A stretch of 64,000 bases of DNA, from assembly GCA_963776375.1 (NCBI GenBank), contig CAVZMF010000011.1, forward strand, positions 1 to 64,000, read 5' to 3'. The DNA is from PALSA-612 sp963776375. Its GTDB lineage: Bacteria; Actinomycetota; Thermoleophilia; Gaiellales; Gaiellaceae. The position numbers and the translations under genes are program-made. The stretch's first letter is position 1; each line of letters opens with the position of its first letter. The notes beneath the pieces are model-generated. The model was not told where the DNA came from. It made no database searches and worked only from the letters and a program-made list of their open reading frames with translations. Below, in pieces: positions 24,560 to 33,474 of the stretch.

Positions 24560-25998
24560 ATGTGCGGCGTCTTCGGGATCCAGGCCCCCGAGCGCGACGT
24601 CGCGCGGCTCGCCTATTTCGGGCTAATGGCGCTGCAGCATCGCGGTCAGGAATCGGCCGGCATCGCCGTGTCCGAAAAGGGCCGGCTCACCGTCCTCCGA
24701 GACCTCGGCCTCGTGGCGCAGGTCTTCAACGAGGAGAAGCTGCACGGGCTGCCCGGGGAGCTCGCGATCGCGCACACGCGCTACTCGACGACCGGCTCCA
24801 ACGCCTGGGAGAACGCCCAGCCGCTCGTCCAGCACGGCCGGGCCCGCACGATCGCGCTCGGGCACAACGGCAACCTCGTCAATGCCTCCGAGCTCCGCGA
24901 CCAGCTGGCTGCGGAGGGCCTGCGGCTCTCGTCCACGTCGGACTCGGAGCTGATCGCGGCGCTGATCGCGAACGACGAGCGGCCGCTCGAGGAGGCGGTC
25001 GCCGCGGCGATGCGCCGGCTCGAGGGCGCGTACTCGATCACCGCGCTCTCCGAGGGCAAGCTGCTCGCCTTCCGCGACCCGCACGGCTTCCGACCGCTCG
25101 TCCTCGGCCGTCTCGGCGACGACCGGGTCGGTCGCGAGCGCCGTCCGGCAAAGCCCGATGGCGTCGGCAGAAGCATGGGTCGTCTCCTCCGAGACGTGCG
25201 CGCTCGACCTCCTCGGCGCATCGTTCGAGCGCGAGGTCGGCCGGGGCGAGCTCGTCATCGTCGACGAGAGCGGGCCGCGCTCGACCCAGGCCGTCGAGCC
25301 GGCCGACGGCGGTGCGCTCTGCATCTTCGAGTCCTTCTACTTCTCACGCCCCGACTCGTACCTGGCAGGCGTCGAGACGCACGGCGCCCGGGTGCGCATG
25401 GGCGAGCAGCTCGCGCGCGAAGCGCCCGTCGAGGCCGACCTCGTCCTGCCCGTGCCCGACTCCGGCACCCCCGCCGCCGTCGGCTTCGCCCGCGCGAGCG
25501 GCGTCCCGTTCAGCGAGGGATTGATCAAGAACCGCTATGTCGGCCGCACGTTCATCCAGCCCGACCAGGCCATGCGCGAGCAAGGCATCCGGCTCAAGTT
25601 CAACCCGCTCGACGAGGTCGCCGGCAAGCGCGTGGTCGTCGTCGACGACTCCATCGTCCGCGGGAACACGACACGGCAGATCGTGGCGATGCTGTTCGAC
25701 GCCGGAGCGGCCAAGGTGCACGTGCGGATCTCGTCGCCGCCCGTCGTGGGGCCGTGCTTCTACGGGATCGACCTGCCCGACGAGGGTCAGCTGATCGCGG
25801 CCGCCCGGTCGGTCGACGAGGTGCGCGACTTCATCGGCGCGACCTCGCTCGCGTACCTGTCGCTCGAGGGCCTGACGGAGGCGACCGGCCGCCCGGGGTC
25901 GGAGCTCTGCCGCGCCTGCCTCACGCGCGAGTACCCGACGCGCATCCCGGAGGACCGGGCGCTGGCCAAGCTGCGTTTCGAACGGGCGCGCGCTCTAG
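24560..25998 (+). CDS. purF: Amidophosphoribosyltransferase (PurF), disrupted by a 52-bp insertion
   Basis: First step of purine synthesis: PRPP plus glutamine to phosphoribosylamine. ATG 24560 gives MCGVFGIQAPERD, the N-terminal nucleophile Cys of class II glutaminases. Then comes ALQHRGQESAGIAV, HTRYSTTG and LGHNGNLVN. The PRTase half has KNRYVGRTFIQP and VVVVDDSIVRGNTT (PRPP loop). Between LGRLGDD and WVVSSETCALD lies a 52-bp insert (25124-25175) with a hairpin, shifting the frame by one. The 3' end (LAKLRFERARA) meets a TAG at 25996 one base out of frame. No Fe-S ligand assignment attempted. Confidence 0.85.
25124..25175. repeat. 52-bp REP-like insert inside purF
   Basis: An imperfect hairpin (GCGCCGTCCGGC, loop AAA, GCCCGATGGCGT) within 52 extra bases. 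The complement matches the TTC/TTT-loop hairpins of the purL-purF gap. 52 is not a multiple of three, so it breaks purF. Confidence 0.6.
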
Positions 25999-26001
25999 AC
26001 T
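25996..26001 (+). promoter_or_regulatory. -10 box TAGACT, leaderless promoter
   Basis: TAGACT ends 7 nt before ATG 26009 of the cyclase-AAA gene. Confidence 0.5.
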
Positions 26002-26008
26002 CGCCCGC

Positions 26009-29000
26009 ATGTCCGTGCGCCGTGAGCGCAAGGTCGTCACCGTCCTCTTCGCCGACCTGGCCGGCTTCACGTCGCGTGCCGAGTCGATGGATCCCGAGGA
26101 CGTGGCGGCGCTGCTCGATCCATACCACGCCCGGCTCAAGAGCGAGCTCGAGCGGTTCGGCGGAACGGTGGAGAAGTTCATCGGCGACGCCGTGATGGCG
26201 ATCTTCGGCGCACCGGCCGCTCACGAGGACGACGCCGAGCGGGCCGTGCGGGCGTCCCTCGCGATCCGCGACTGGGCCGAGGAGGAGTCGATCGAGCTCA
26301 GGGTCGGGATCAACACCGGCGAGGCGCTGGTGACGCTGGGCGCGCGCCCGGAGGCGGGGCAGACGATGGCGGCCGGCGACGTCGTGAACACGGCGGCCCG
26401 GCTGCAGTCCGCGGCGCCGCTCGGCGGCGTGCTGGTCGGCGAGCAGACCTTCCGGTCGACCGAGCGGGCGATCGAGTACGACGAAGCCGAGCCGGTCGAG
26501 GCGAAGGGCAAGTCCAGTCCGGTTCCCGCCTGGACGGCCGTCGCGGCCCGCTCACGCGTCAGCCTGGAGCCGGTGCAGGGCGTGCCGCTGGTCGGGCGCC
26601 GACGCGAGCTCGAGCTGCTCGTGGGCGCCCTCGAGCGGGCGCGACAGGAACGCTCGCCCGAGCTCGTGACGCTGATCGGCGTGCCCGGCATCGGCAAGAG
26701 CCGACTCGTCGTCGAGCTGTTCGAATGGGTCGAGGAGCAGCCTGACCTGATCTCCTGGAGGCACGGACGCTGCCTGCCCTACGGCGACGGTGTGACCTTC
26801 TGGGCACTCGGCGAGATGGTCAAGGCGCAGGCCGGGATCCTCGAGGGCGACGACGAGGAGGAGGCCGGCCGGAAGCTCCACGCTGCCGTCGACGATCCCT
26901 GGGTCGAGTTGCACCTGCGGCCGCTCGTCGGGCTCGCCTCGGCGGCTGAGGGCGGCACCGAGCGGCGCGACGAGGCCTTCACGGCGTGGCGGCACTTCTT
27001 CGAGAACCTCGCCGACCGCGGGCCGCTCGTGCTCGTGTTCGAGGACGTCCACTGGGCCGACGAGAACCTGCTCGACTTCCTCGACCACCTGGTCGACTGG
27101 ACGAGCGGCGTTCCCCTGCTCGTGGTCTGCACCGCCCGTCCCGAGCTCCTCACCCGCCGCCCGAGCTGGGGCGGCGGCAAGCCGAACGCGCTCACCATCT
27201 CGCTGACGGCCTTGTCGGACGAGGACACGGCCCGCCTGCTCGGCGAGCTGCTCGAGCGCTCCGTACTCCCCGCCGAGACCCAGGCCGAGCTGCTCGCACG
27301 CGCCGGCGGCAACCCGCTCTACGCCGAGGAGTACGCCCGGATGCTGCGGGAACGAGGACGGATCGATGACCTGCCCGAATCGGTCCAGGGGATGATCGCG
27401 GCGCGGCTCGACCTGCTCGATCCGGAGCAGAAGTCGCTGGTGCAGGACGCGGCAGTCATCGGCAAGACGTTCTGGCTCGGTGCCCTCGAGCGTCTGACCG
27501 GTCGTGACCGCGCCTCGATGGAGCAGCTGCTGCACTCGCTCGAGCGGGGCGAGTTCGTCCGCCGCGAGCGCTCGTCGTCGATCGCCCACGAGCCGCAGTA
27601 CTCGTTCCGTCATCTGCTCGTCAGGGACGTCGCCTACGGCGGGATCCCGCGGGCGGAGCGCGCCGAGCGGCACCGCCTCGCCGCGGAGTGGATCGGGGGC
27701 CTCGGCCGGCCGGAAGACCACTCCGAGATGGTCGCCTACCACTACCTGCAGGCCATCGAACTCGGCGGCGCGGCGGGCCTGGACACCGCCTCGTTCGCCC
27801 GGGCCGCACAGGTTGCCCTGACCGAGGCCGGCCACCGCGCGGCCGGCCTCAACGCGTACGAGACGGCGGCCCGGCACTACCACGCGGCACTCGACCTGCT
27901 GCCCGAGGAGGATCCTCGTCGTGGGCAGCTCCTGTTCCGGCTCGGCAAGTCCCGCTTCCTGGTCGGGGACACCGATCCCTCGCTGCTCGAGCGCGCCGTC
28001 GAGGAGCTGATCGCCGCCGGCGACGTCGAGGGAGCGGCACAGGCCGAAAGGACGCTGACGGAGCAGCTCTGGCTCGCGGGCGAGCGTGATCCGGCCTTCG
28101 AGCATCTCGATCGGGCACTCGCTCTCATCGCCGACCTCCCACCCTCTGAGGTGAAGGCCCACGTCATCGGCGACGCATCGCGCTTCCGCATGCTCGCCGG
28201 GGACTACGACGACGCGATCCGCTGGGGCACTCAGGCCCTCGAGATGGCGGAGACCCTGGGCCTGGACGAGCTGCGCGCGGCGGTGCTGAACAACACCGGG
28301 GCCGCCAGGAAGATGAGCGGCGATGCGGAGGGCATCGCTGATATGCGACTGGCTGTGGAGGTTGCCAGGGAGGCGGGGGCGGCCTTCGAGCTGAGCCGGG
28401 CGATCGGAAACCTTGCCTCTCAGCTGTGGCAGGAAGGCTCTCTGTCCGACGCCGACCGGCTCTGGGACGAGGCGTACGACGTCGCGCGGCAGTACGGCCA
28501 GATGGGCTTCGCCCGCTGGTTCGTGGGGATCCAGATCGACAAGTCCTATGCGCTCGGCAACTGGGACGGGGCGCTCGCGACCGCGAACTCGTTCATCGCG
28601 GAGGTCGAGGCCGGATCCCCGCACTACCTCGCTCCCCAGGCCTACCTTGCCCGAGCGTTCGTCCACCTCGGACGCGGCGAGGACGAGACCGTGCTCGCCG
28701 ATGCGGAGAAGGCGCTCACGCTCGCGCGCCGGGCCAAGGATCCCCAGATCCTCAATCTGGCGCTAGCCGGCGCTGCGCACGTCCATCGCGAGCTGGGCGA
28801 CCTCGAGACCGCCGCCCGCCTGGCAGACGAGTTCGTGGTGGCGATCGGCTCCCCCGGTGGGCTCGGCTTCTCGGTCGTGTGGGTGCACGTCCTCTCCTGG
28901 ACCGTTGCGGAGATTGGGCGCGGCCCGGAGCTCGCGGAGTGCCTCGCCCCGTACGCCGAGAGCCCGTGGGCCCGCGCCGGCATCGCCCTCGCGGGGGGCA

Positions 29001-29209
29001 GGCCCGCCGACGCAGCCGATCTCTGCGCCGACATGGGCGCGGTGACCGAGGAGGCCTACGCGAGGCTCGCGGCCGCCCGCATGTTCGCCGAGGAGGGACG
29101 CCGCGCCGAAGCCGACGGGCAGCTGCGCAGGGCTCTCGCCTTCTACCGCTCGGTAGGAGCGACGCGCTACGTCCGGGAGGGTGAGGCGCTGCTCGCCGCT
29201 TCCGCCTGA
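26009..29209 (+). CDS. Adenylate/guanylate cyclase - AAA ATPase - TPR protein
   Basis: 1066 residues from ATG 26009. Residues ~8-170 are a class III cyclase: VTVLFADLAGFTSRAE (metal Asp 16), EKFIGDAVMAIFGAP (Asp 60) and GDVVNTAARLQSAAP (transition-state Asn/Arg). Residues ~190-480 are a STAND-like AAA domain with Walker A GVPGIGKS (~224-231) and FEDVHWADENLLDFLD. The rest is a TPR array (ETAARHYHAALDLLPEE; YDDAIRWGTQALEMAETLG). Catalytic residues look complete, so cAMP/cGMP synthesis controlled by the ATPase and TPR sensor is likely. It has its own leaderless promoter between purF and an NTF2-like gene. Confidence 0.88.
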   Translation: MSVRRERKVVTVLFADLAGFTSRAESMDPEDVAALLDPYHARLKSELERFGGTVEKFIGDAVMAIFGAPAAHEDDAERAVRASLAIRDWAEEESIELRVGINTGEALVTLGARPEAGQTMAAGDVVNTAARLQSAAPLGGVLVGEQTFRSTERAIEYDEAEPVEAKGKSSPVPAWTAVAARSRVSLEPVQGVPLVGRRRELELLVGALERARQERSPELVTLIGVPGIGKSRLVVELFEWVEEQPDLISWRHGRCLPYGDGVTFWALGEMVKAQAGILEGDDEEEAGRKLHAAVDDPWVELHLRPLVGLASAAEGGTERRDEAFTAWRHFFENLADRGPLVLVFEDVHWADENLLDFLDHLVDWTSGVPLLVVCTARPELLTRRPSWGGGKPNALTISLTALSDEDTARLLGELLERSVLPAETQAELLARAGGNPLYAEEYARMLRERGRIDDLPESVQGMIAARLDLLDPEQKSLVQDAAVIGKTFWLGALERLTGRDRASMEQLLHSLERGEFVRRERSSSIAHEPQYSFRHLLVRDVAYGGIPRAERAERHRLAAEWIGGLGRPEDHSEMVAYHYLQAIELGGAAGLDTASFARAAQVALTEAGHRAAGLNAYETAARHYHAALDLLPEEDPRRGQLLFRLGKSRFLVGDTDPSLLERAVEELIAAGDVEGAAQAERTLTEQLWLAGERDPAFEHLDRALALIADLPPSEVKAHVIGDASRFRMLAGDYDDAIRWGTQALEMAETLGLDELRAAVLNNTGAARKMSGDAEGIADMRLAVEVAREAGAAFELSRAIGNLASQLWQEGSLSDADRLWDEAYDVARQYGQMGFARWFVGIQIDKSYALGNWDGALATANSFIAEVEAGSPHYLAPQAYLARAFVHLGRGEDETVLADAEKALTLARRAKDPQILNLALAGAAHVHRELGDLETAARLADEFVVAIGSPGGLGFSVVWVHVLSWTVAEIGRGPELAECLAPYAESPWARAGIALAGGRPADAADLCADMGAVTEEAYARLAAARMFAEEGRRAEADGQLRRALAFYRSVGATRYVREGEALLAASA

Positions 29210-29256
29210 GGCGAATTCGCGCGATGATACGAGCCCCCGAGCAGAGGAGGCATCTC

Positions 29257-29661
29257 ATGGCCGTTTCCCAGACCACAGCAACCGATCGAGAGGCGATCGC
29301 CGCCGCCGTACAGCTCTACATCGACGGCGCGTCGAGAGGCGACGGGGACAAGCTGAGGGAGGGCTTCCACGAGTCCGCTTGGATGTTCGGCGCAGTCGGC
29401 GACCAGCGCTTCGACATGCCGATCACCCAGATGATCGCGATCGTCGGCGAGCACCCGCTGGACAGCGACGGCGCCTACAAGGCGAGGATCACGGCAATCG
29501 AGCAGGTTGGCGACGCCGCGACGGCGAAGGTCGAAGAAGAGGGCTGCTGGGGCGACGTCGCCTTCACCGACTTCTTCACGCTCCAGAAGATCGACGGCGC
29601 CTGGAAGATGGTGAACAAGAGCTTCGCCCACACGGGCGGCGAGATGCCGCCGCTGGGCTGA
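29257..29661 (+). CDS. NTF2-like (putative lumazine-binding) protein
   Basis: 134 residues from ATG 29257, preceded by AGAGGAGG. The cone-shaped NTF2 fold pattern is seen: AIAAAVQLYIDGASRGDGDKLREGFHESAWMFG, then beta strands ending in FTDFFTLQKIDGAWKMVNKSF. This is the PF12893 type, known for small soluble proteins of unclear role. Converges with ctaG, 4 nt apart. Confidence 0.75.
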   Translation: MAVSQTTATDREAIAAAVQLYIDGASRGDGDKLREGFHESAWMFGAVGDQRFDMPITQMIAIVGEHPLDSDGAYKARITAIEQVGDAATAKVEEEGCWGDVAFTDFFTLQKIDGAWKMVNKSFAHTGGEMPPLG

Positions 29662-29665
29662 CGGC

Positions 29666-30526
29666 CTAGCGGCTCGCCAGCTCCTCGCCGCGGCCGTAGC
29701 GCACGGCACGCGAGGCGAGAGCCGGGTCGTGGCCCTCCTCGATCAGGCGCTGACGCAGCTCGCTCTCGCTCGCCAGCTTGAGGAACAGCCAGGCGATCGC
29801 CCCGATCGTGACCAGGGAGTCGACGATCATCATCGTCGAGCCGGCGATGCCCTGGTCGGACTGCGGCGTGATCCCCCAGCGCGCCGCGTGGTCGTACGTG
29901 GAGTAGAAGACGCTCGACGACCAGAGCATCACGTTCGCCAGCACCATGCCGATCAGCCTCGCAGCGACGATGTAGAGCAGCTTCGCCCCCGTGCCGAACC
30001 ACGCGGGGCCCGGCAGGGGCTCGAGCACGGCCGCCCAGAAGAGCACGCCGCAGGCGAAGAAGAGCGTGTGCTGGAGCGCGTGAACGACGTCGTGGTGCAG
30101 CGCCGCCTCGTAGAGGTACGGCAGGTGCCAGATGTAGAGGTTGAACGCCCAGAGCGGCAGCGCGATCAGCGGATGTCCGAGGACGCGCAGCCGGCCGACG
30201 TAGGGCAGCGCCAGCACTGGCCGCAGGATCGGCCCGGTCAGCCCCGCCACGATCAGGAGCGGCGCCAGGTCGCCGATGACGATGTGCTGGATCATGTGCA
30301 TGAACAGGAACTGCTGCTCGCCGAGCGCGTCGACCGGCGAGACGAGCACGAAGAACAGCAGCGCCAGTCCGCCCAAGAAGCACCACACACGCCAGCGGTC
30401 GACCGGGGTGCCTCGTTCTCCGAGCGTGCGGACGCGGCGGAAGTAGAGGAACCCGAGCACCACCAGGCTCGCGAGCTGGAGCGGGTCGAACGTCCAGCTG
30501 GTCAGCGGCGAGACCGCGGCAGCCAC
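29666..30526 (-). CDS. ctaG: Cytochrome c oxidase assembly protein CtaG (caa3 type)
   Basis: 286 residues, seven predicted membrane helices. Family features: LVVLGFLYFRRVR, SPVDALGEQQFLFMHMIQHIVIGDLAPLLIVAGL with His residues suited to copper handling, WHLPYLYEAALHHDVVHALQHTLFF and GPAWFGTGAKLLYIVAARLIGMVLANVMLW. Bacterial caa3_CtaG proteins help insert Cu into cytochrome oxidase. It starts on GTG/ATG near 30526, divergent from purM. No oxidase subunit genes are in the window. Confidence 0.85.
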   Translation of the reverse strand: MAAAVSPLTSWTFDPLQLASLVVLGFLYFRRVRTLGERGTPVDRWRVWCFLGGLALLFFVLVSPVDALGEQQFLFMHMIQHIVIGDLAPLLIVAGLTGPILRPVLALPYVGRLRVLGHPLIALPLWAFNLYIWHLPYLYEAALHHDVVHALQHTLFFACGVLFWAAVLEPLPGPAWFGTGAKLLYIVAARLIGMVLANVMLWSSSVFYSTYDHAARWGITPQSDQGIAGSTMMIVDSLVTIGAIAWLFLKLASESELRQRLIEEGHDPALASRAVRYGRGEELASR

Positions 30527-30554
30527 CGTGCCAGTGTAGGCCCGACCGCGGATC

Positions 30555-30560
30555 TAGACT
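30555..30560 (+). promoter_or_regulatory. -10 box TAGACT, leaderless promoter of purMNH
   Basis: TAGACT ends 6 nt before GTG 30567. No good -35 is visible 17 bp upstream. Confidence 0.5.
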
Positions 30561-30566
30561 CGCCGT

Positions 30567-31466
30567 GTGAGCGGCGAGCACTCGTACGACGCCGCCGGCG
30601 TCTCGCTGGCGAAGGCCGTCGACGTCGTCGAGCGCCTGCGCGCCGCGGTCGAGTCGACCGGCGCGGAGGGCTTCGGCGCGTTCGCCGGGCTCTACCCGCT
30701 CGACGAGCACCGCCTTCTGGCCGCGTCGATGGACTCGATCGGGACGAAGCCGATCGTTGCGCGCGACCGCGGCGCGCTGCGCAACTGCGGCGCCGACATG
30801 GCCGCGCACTGCATCAACGACGTGATCACGACCGGCGCCGAGCCGCTGTTCCTGCTCGACTACGTGGCCGCCGCCGAGCTCGACCTCGGCCACGTCGCCG
30901 ATCTCGTCGACGGCGCCGCCGAGGTCTGCCGTGAGGCCGGCTGCGCGCTGATCGGCGGTGAGACCGCTGAGCTGCCCGGCGTCTACCGGCCGGGCGAGCT
31001 CGACTTCGCCGCGACCTGCGTGGGGATCGTCGGTCGTGACGAGCTGATCGACGGCTCGCGCGTCGCAGCCGGCGACGCGGTCGTCGGCCTCCCCTCGGCC
31101 GGTGTCCATGCGAACGGCTTCACGCTCATCCGCAGCGTGCTCGCCGAGGAGGACTACGACGGGCCCGACCTGCTCGCCCCCACGCGGCTCTATCTCGCCG
31201 ACGTCCGCCGGCTGCGCGCCTCGCACGACGTCCGCGCGCTCGCCCATGTGACCGGCGGAGGCATCTTCGCCAACCTCGAGCGCGTGCTCCCGGACGGCGT
31301 GCATGCGAGCATCGACTGGGACGCCTGGGAGCGGCCGCCGGTCTTCGACTGGCTCGCACGGCACGTCGACGAGGAGGAGCTGCGCCGCGTCTTCAACCTC
31401 GGGATCGGCTACTGCGCCGTGGTCGCGGATCCGGGGAACGAGCTCGTGATCGGGCGGATCGAGTGA
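30567..31466 (+). CDS. purM: Phosphoribosylformylglycinamidine cyclo-ligase (PurM)
   Basis: 299 residues from GTG 30567. Makes AIR from FGAM using ATP. Motifs: YDAAGVSLAKAVDVVERL, SMDSIGTKPIVARDR, NCGADMAAHCINDVITTGAEPLFLLDY, CALIGGETAELPGVY, GLPSAGVHANGFTLIR and HVTGGGIFANLERVLP. Slightly shorter than the usual 330-350, lacking part of the C-terminus. It begins the purM-purN-purH operon; its stop overlaps the purN start (GTGA). Confidence 0.93.
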   Translation: MSGEHSYDAAGVSLAKAVDVVERLRAAVESTGAEGFGAFAGLYPLDEHRLLAASMDSIGTKPIVARDRGALRNCGADMAAHCINDVITTGAEPLFLLDYVAAAELDLGHVADLVDGAAEVCREAGCALIGGETAELPGVYRPGELDFAATCVGIVGRDELIDGSRVAAGDAVVGLPSAGVHANGFTLIRSVLAEEDYDGPDLLAPTRLYLADVRRLRASHDVRALAHVTGGGIFANLERVLPDGVHASIDWDAWERPPVFDWLARHVDEEELRRVFNLGIGYCAVVADPGNELVIGRIE

Positions 31467-31996
31467 TCGGCGTCCTCGTCTCCGGGAACGGCACGAACCT
31501 GCAAGCGTTGATCGAGGCGGGACTGCCCGTCGTCGCCGTCGCATCGAGCCGGAAGGACGCCTATGCGCTTGACCGGGCCCGCGCCGCCGGGGTGCCCTCG
31601 GCGACCTTCAGCCTCGACTGCCATGCGAGCCGCGAGGAGCGCGACCTGGTCATGGCCACGTGGCTCGAGGAGCACGGCGTGGAGCTCGTGGTCCTCGCCG
31701 GCTACATGCAGCTGCTCACGCCTGCTTTTCTCAAACACTTTCCCGCCCGGATCGTCAACGTCCATCCCTCGCTGCTGCCGGCCTTCCCCGGCACGCGGGC
31801 GATCGAGGAGGCGCTCGCGGCCGGCGTCGAGACGACCGGAGTCACCGTCCACTACGTCGACGAGGGCATGGACACGGGGCCGGTGATCCGCCAGGAGCCG
31901 GTGCCGGTCGAGCCGCGCGAGACGCTGGAGGAGCGGATCCACGCGGTCGAGCACAGGCTGCTGCCGACGGTGGTGAGCGAGCTCTGCGCGCGCTGA
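31463..31996 (+). CDS. purN: Phosphoribosylglycinamide formyltransferase (PurN)
   Basis: 177 residues from GTG 31463. Transfers formyl from 10-formyl-THF to GAR. Motifs: IGVLVSGNGTNLQALIEAG (P-loop-like phosphate site), LVVLAGYMQLLTPAFL, IVNVHPSLLPAFPGTRAIEEALAAG (catalytic Asn and His) and TVHYVDEGMDTGPVIRQE (catalytic Asp). Coupled to purM by a 4-nt overlap, and overlapping purH by 13 nt. Confidence 0.93.
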   Translation: MIGVLVSGNGTNLQALIEAGLPVVAVASSRKDAYALDRARAAGVPSATFSLDCHASREERDLVMATWLEEHGVELVVLAGYMQLLTPAFLKHFPARIVNVHPSLLPAFPGTRAIEEALAAGVETTGVTVHYVDEGMDTGPVIRQEPVPVEPRETLEERIHAVEHRLLPTVVSELCAR

Positions 31997-33462
31997 TCTC
32001 GGTCTACGACAAGGACGGGGTGGCCGAGTTCGCGCGCGGGCTCGCCGAGCAGGGCTGGGAGATCGTCGCGAGCGGAGGCACGGCGGCGCACCTCGAGGAG
32101 CACGGCGTCCGAGTGACGAGCGTCGAGAGCCTGACCGGGTTCGGCGAGCTGCTCGGCCATCGCGTCGTCACACTCCATCCCGCAGTGCACGGCGGCATCC
32201 TGGCGCGCCGCGACCTCCCGAGCGACCTCGCCGACCTCGAGGCGCACGGGATCGAGCCCTTCGACCTCGTTTGCGTGAACCTCTACCCGTTCGCCGAGCA
32301 CGAGACCGTCGAGATGATCGACATCGGCGGCCCGTCGCTCCTGCGCGGAGCGGCCAAGAACTACGAGCACGTGGCCGCGGTCTCGCGCCCCGATCAGTAC
32401 CCGGCCGTGCTCGACGAGCTCCTGCGCGAAGGGACGCTGTCGCTGGAGACGCGGCGCGGACTGGCAGCCGCGGCGTTCGCGACGACCGCAGCCTACGAGG
32501 CCTCGATCGCGGCCTGGTTCCAGGGCGGCGAGCCCTTCCCGCGGCGCGCGACCTTCTCGCTCGAGAAGGTCGCCGATCTCGCGTACGGCGAGAACCCGCA
32601 CCAGCGGGCCGCGTTCTACGGGAGCGCGGCCGAGCTCGGCGAGCAGCTGCACGGCAAGCCGCTCTCGTACAACAACCTCAACGACCTCGCGGCGGCACGG
32701 GCGCTCCTGGACGAGCTCGACGGGCCGGCCTGCGTGATCGTAAAACACGCGAACCCGTGTGGAGCAGCCCTGGGCGCCTCGATCGAAACCGCGTACGAGG
32801 GCGCGCTGACGTGCGATCCGGTCTCGGCCTACGGCGGCGTCGTTGCCCTCGACCAGCCTGTGACCGTCGCGCTCGCCGAGCGGCTGGCCGGGCAATTCGT
32901 CGAGGTGCTGTCCGCACCTGCGTACGAGCAGGACGCGCTCGACGTCCTCACCGCGAAGCCGAGCCTGCGGATCCTGCGCGCGGATCCGGGAGCAGCGGCC
33001 GGCCTGGATGTGAGGAGCGCGCTCGGGGGCCTTCTCGTCCAGGAGCGGGACGCCGGCATCGACGAGCGCGGGGCGATGCGGATCGTCTGCGGAGCGCCGG
33101 CGGAGGCCGACTGGGCCGATCTGCTCTTCGCCTGGACGGTGTGCAAGCACGTGACCTCGAACGCCATCGTGCTCGCGAGGGGCCGGCGGACGATCGGGAT
33201 CGGCGCAGGGCAGATGAGCCGCGTCGACGCCGTGCGGATCGCCGTCGAGAAGGCACGCGAGCACGGACACGACCTCGCCGGCGCCGTGCTCGCCTCCGAC
33301 GCCTTCTTCCCGTTCGGCGACGGGCCGCGGCTGGCGCTCGAAGCCGGCATCGGCACGATCGTCCAGCCGGGAGGCTCGAAGCGCGACGACGAGGTGATCG
33401 AGGCCGTACGCGAGGCCGGGGCGGCGATGGTCTTCACCGGCCGCCGGCATTTCCGGCACTAG
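31984..33462 (+). CDS. purH: Bifunctional AICAR transformylase / IMP cyclohydrolase (PurH)
   Basis: 492 residues. The protein begins RALISVYDKDGVAEFARGL, so the start should be the codon directly before Arg, a CTG at 31984 inside the purN end; no ATG/GTG/TTG is near. The IMP cyclohydrolase (MGS-like) domain covers ~1-190 (SGGTAAHLEEHGV, VTLHPAVHGGIL). The AICAR formyltransferase domain follows (YGENPHQRAAFY, KHANPCGAALG, DPVSAYGGVVAL, VCKHVTSNAIVLARG, GAGQMSRVDAVRIA, SDAFFPFGDG, FTGRRHFRH). Last two steps to IMP. Overlapping ends imply coupling. Confidence 0.92.
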   Translation: MRALISVYDKDGVAEFARGLAEQGWEIVASGGTAAHLEEHGVRVTSVESLTGFGELLGHRVVTLHPAVHGGILARRDLPSDLADLEAHGIEPFDLVCVNLYPFAEHETVEMIDIGGPSLLRGAAKNYEHVAAVSRPDQYPAVLDELLREGTLSLETRRGLAAAAFATTAAYEASIAAWFQGGEPFPRRATFSLEKVADLAYGENPHQRAAFYGSAAELGEQLHGKPLSYNNLNDLAAARALLDELDGPACVIVKHANPCGAALGASIETAYEGALTCDPVSAYGGVVALDQPVTVALAERLAGQFVEVLSAPAYEQDALDVLTAKPSLRILRADPGAAAGLDVRSALGGLLVQERDAGIDERGAMRIVCGAPAEADWADLLFAWTVCKHVTSNAIVLARGRRTIGIGAGQMSRVDAVRIAVEKAREHGHDLAGAVLASDAFFPFGDGPRLALEAGIGTIVQPGGSKRDDEVIEAVREAGAAMVFTGRRHFRH

Positions 33463-33474
33463 GCGCGGCCGGCG

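Noticed and set aside
23459..29209. A 1916-codon open frame spanning purL, purF and the cyclase gene
   Set aside because: Only the part from ATG 24560 (PurF start) and from ATG 26009 (cyclase) resembles proteins. The rest is antisense/shifted high-GC reading with Arg/Ala-rich nonsense; the purL-purF gap is repeat DNA.
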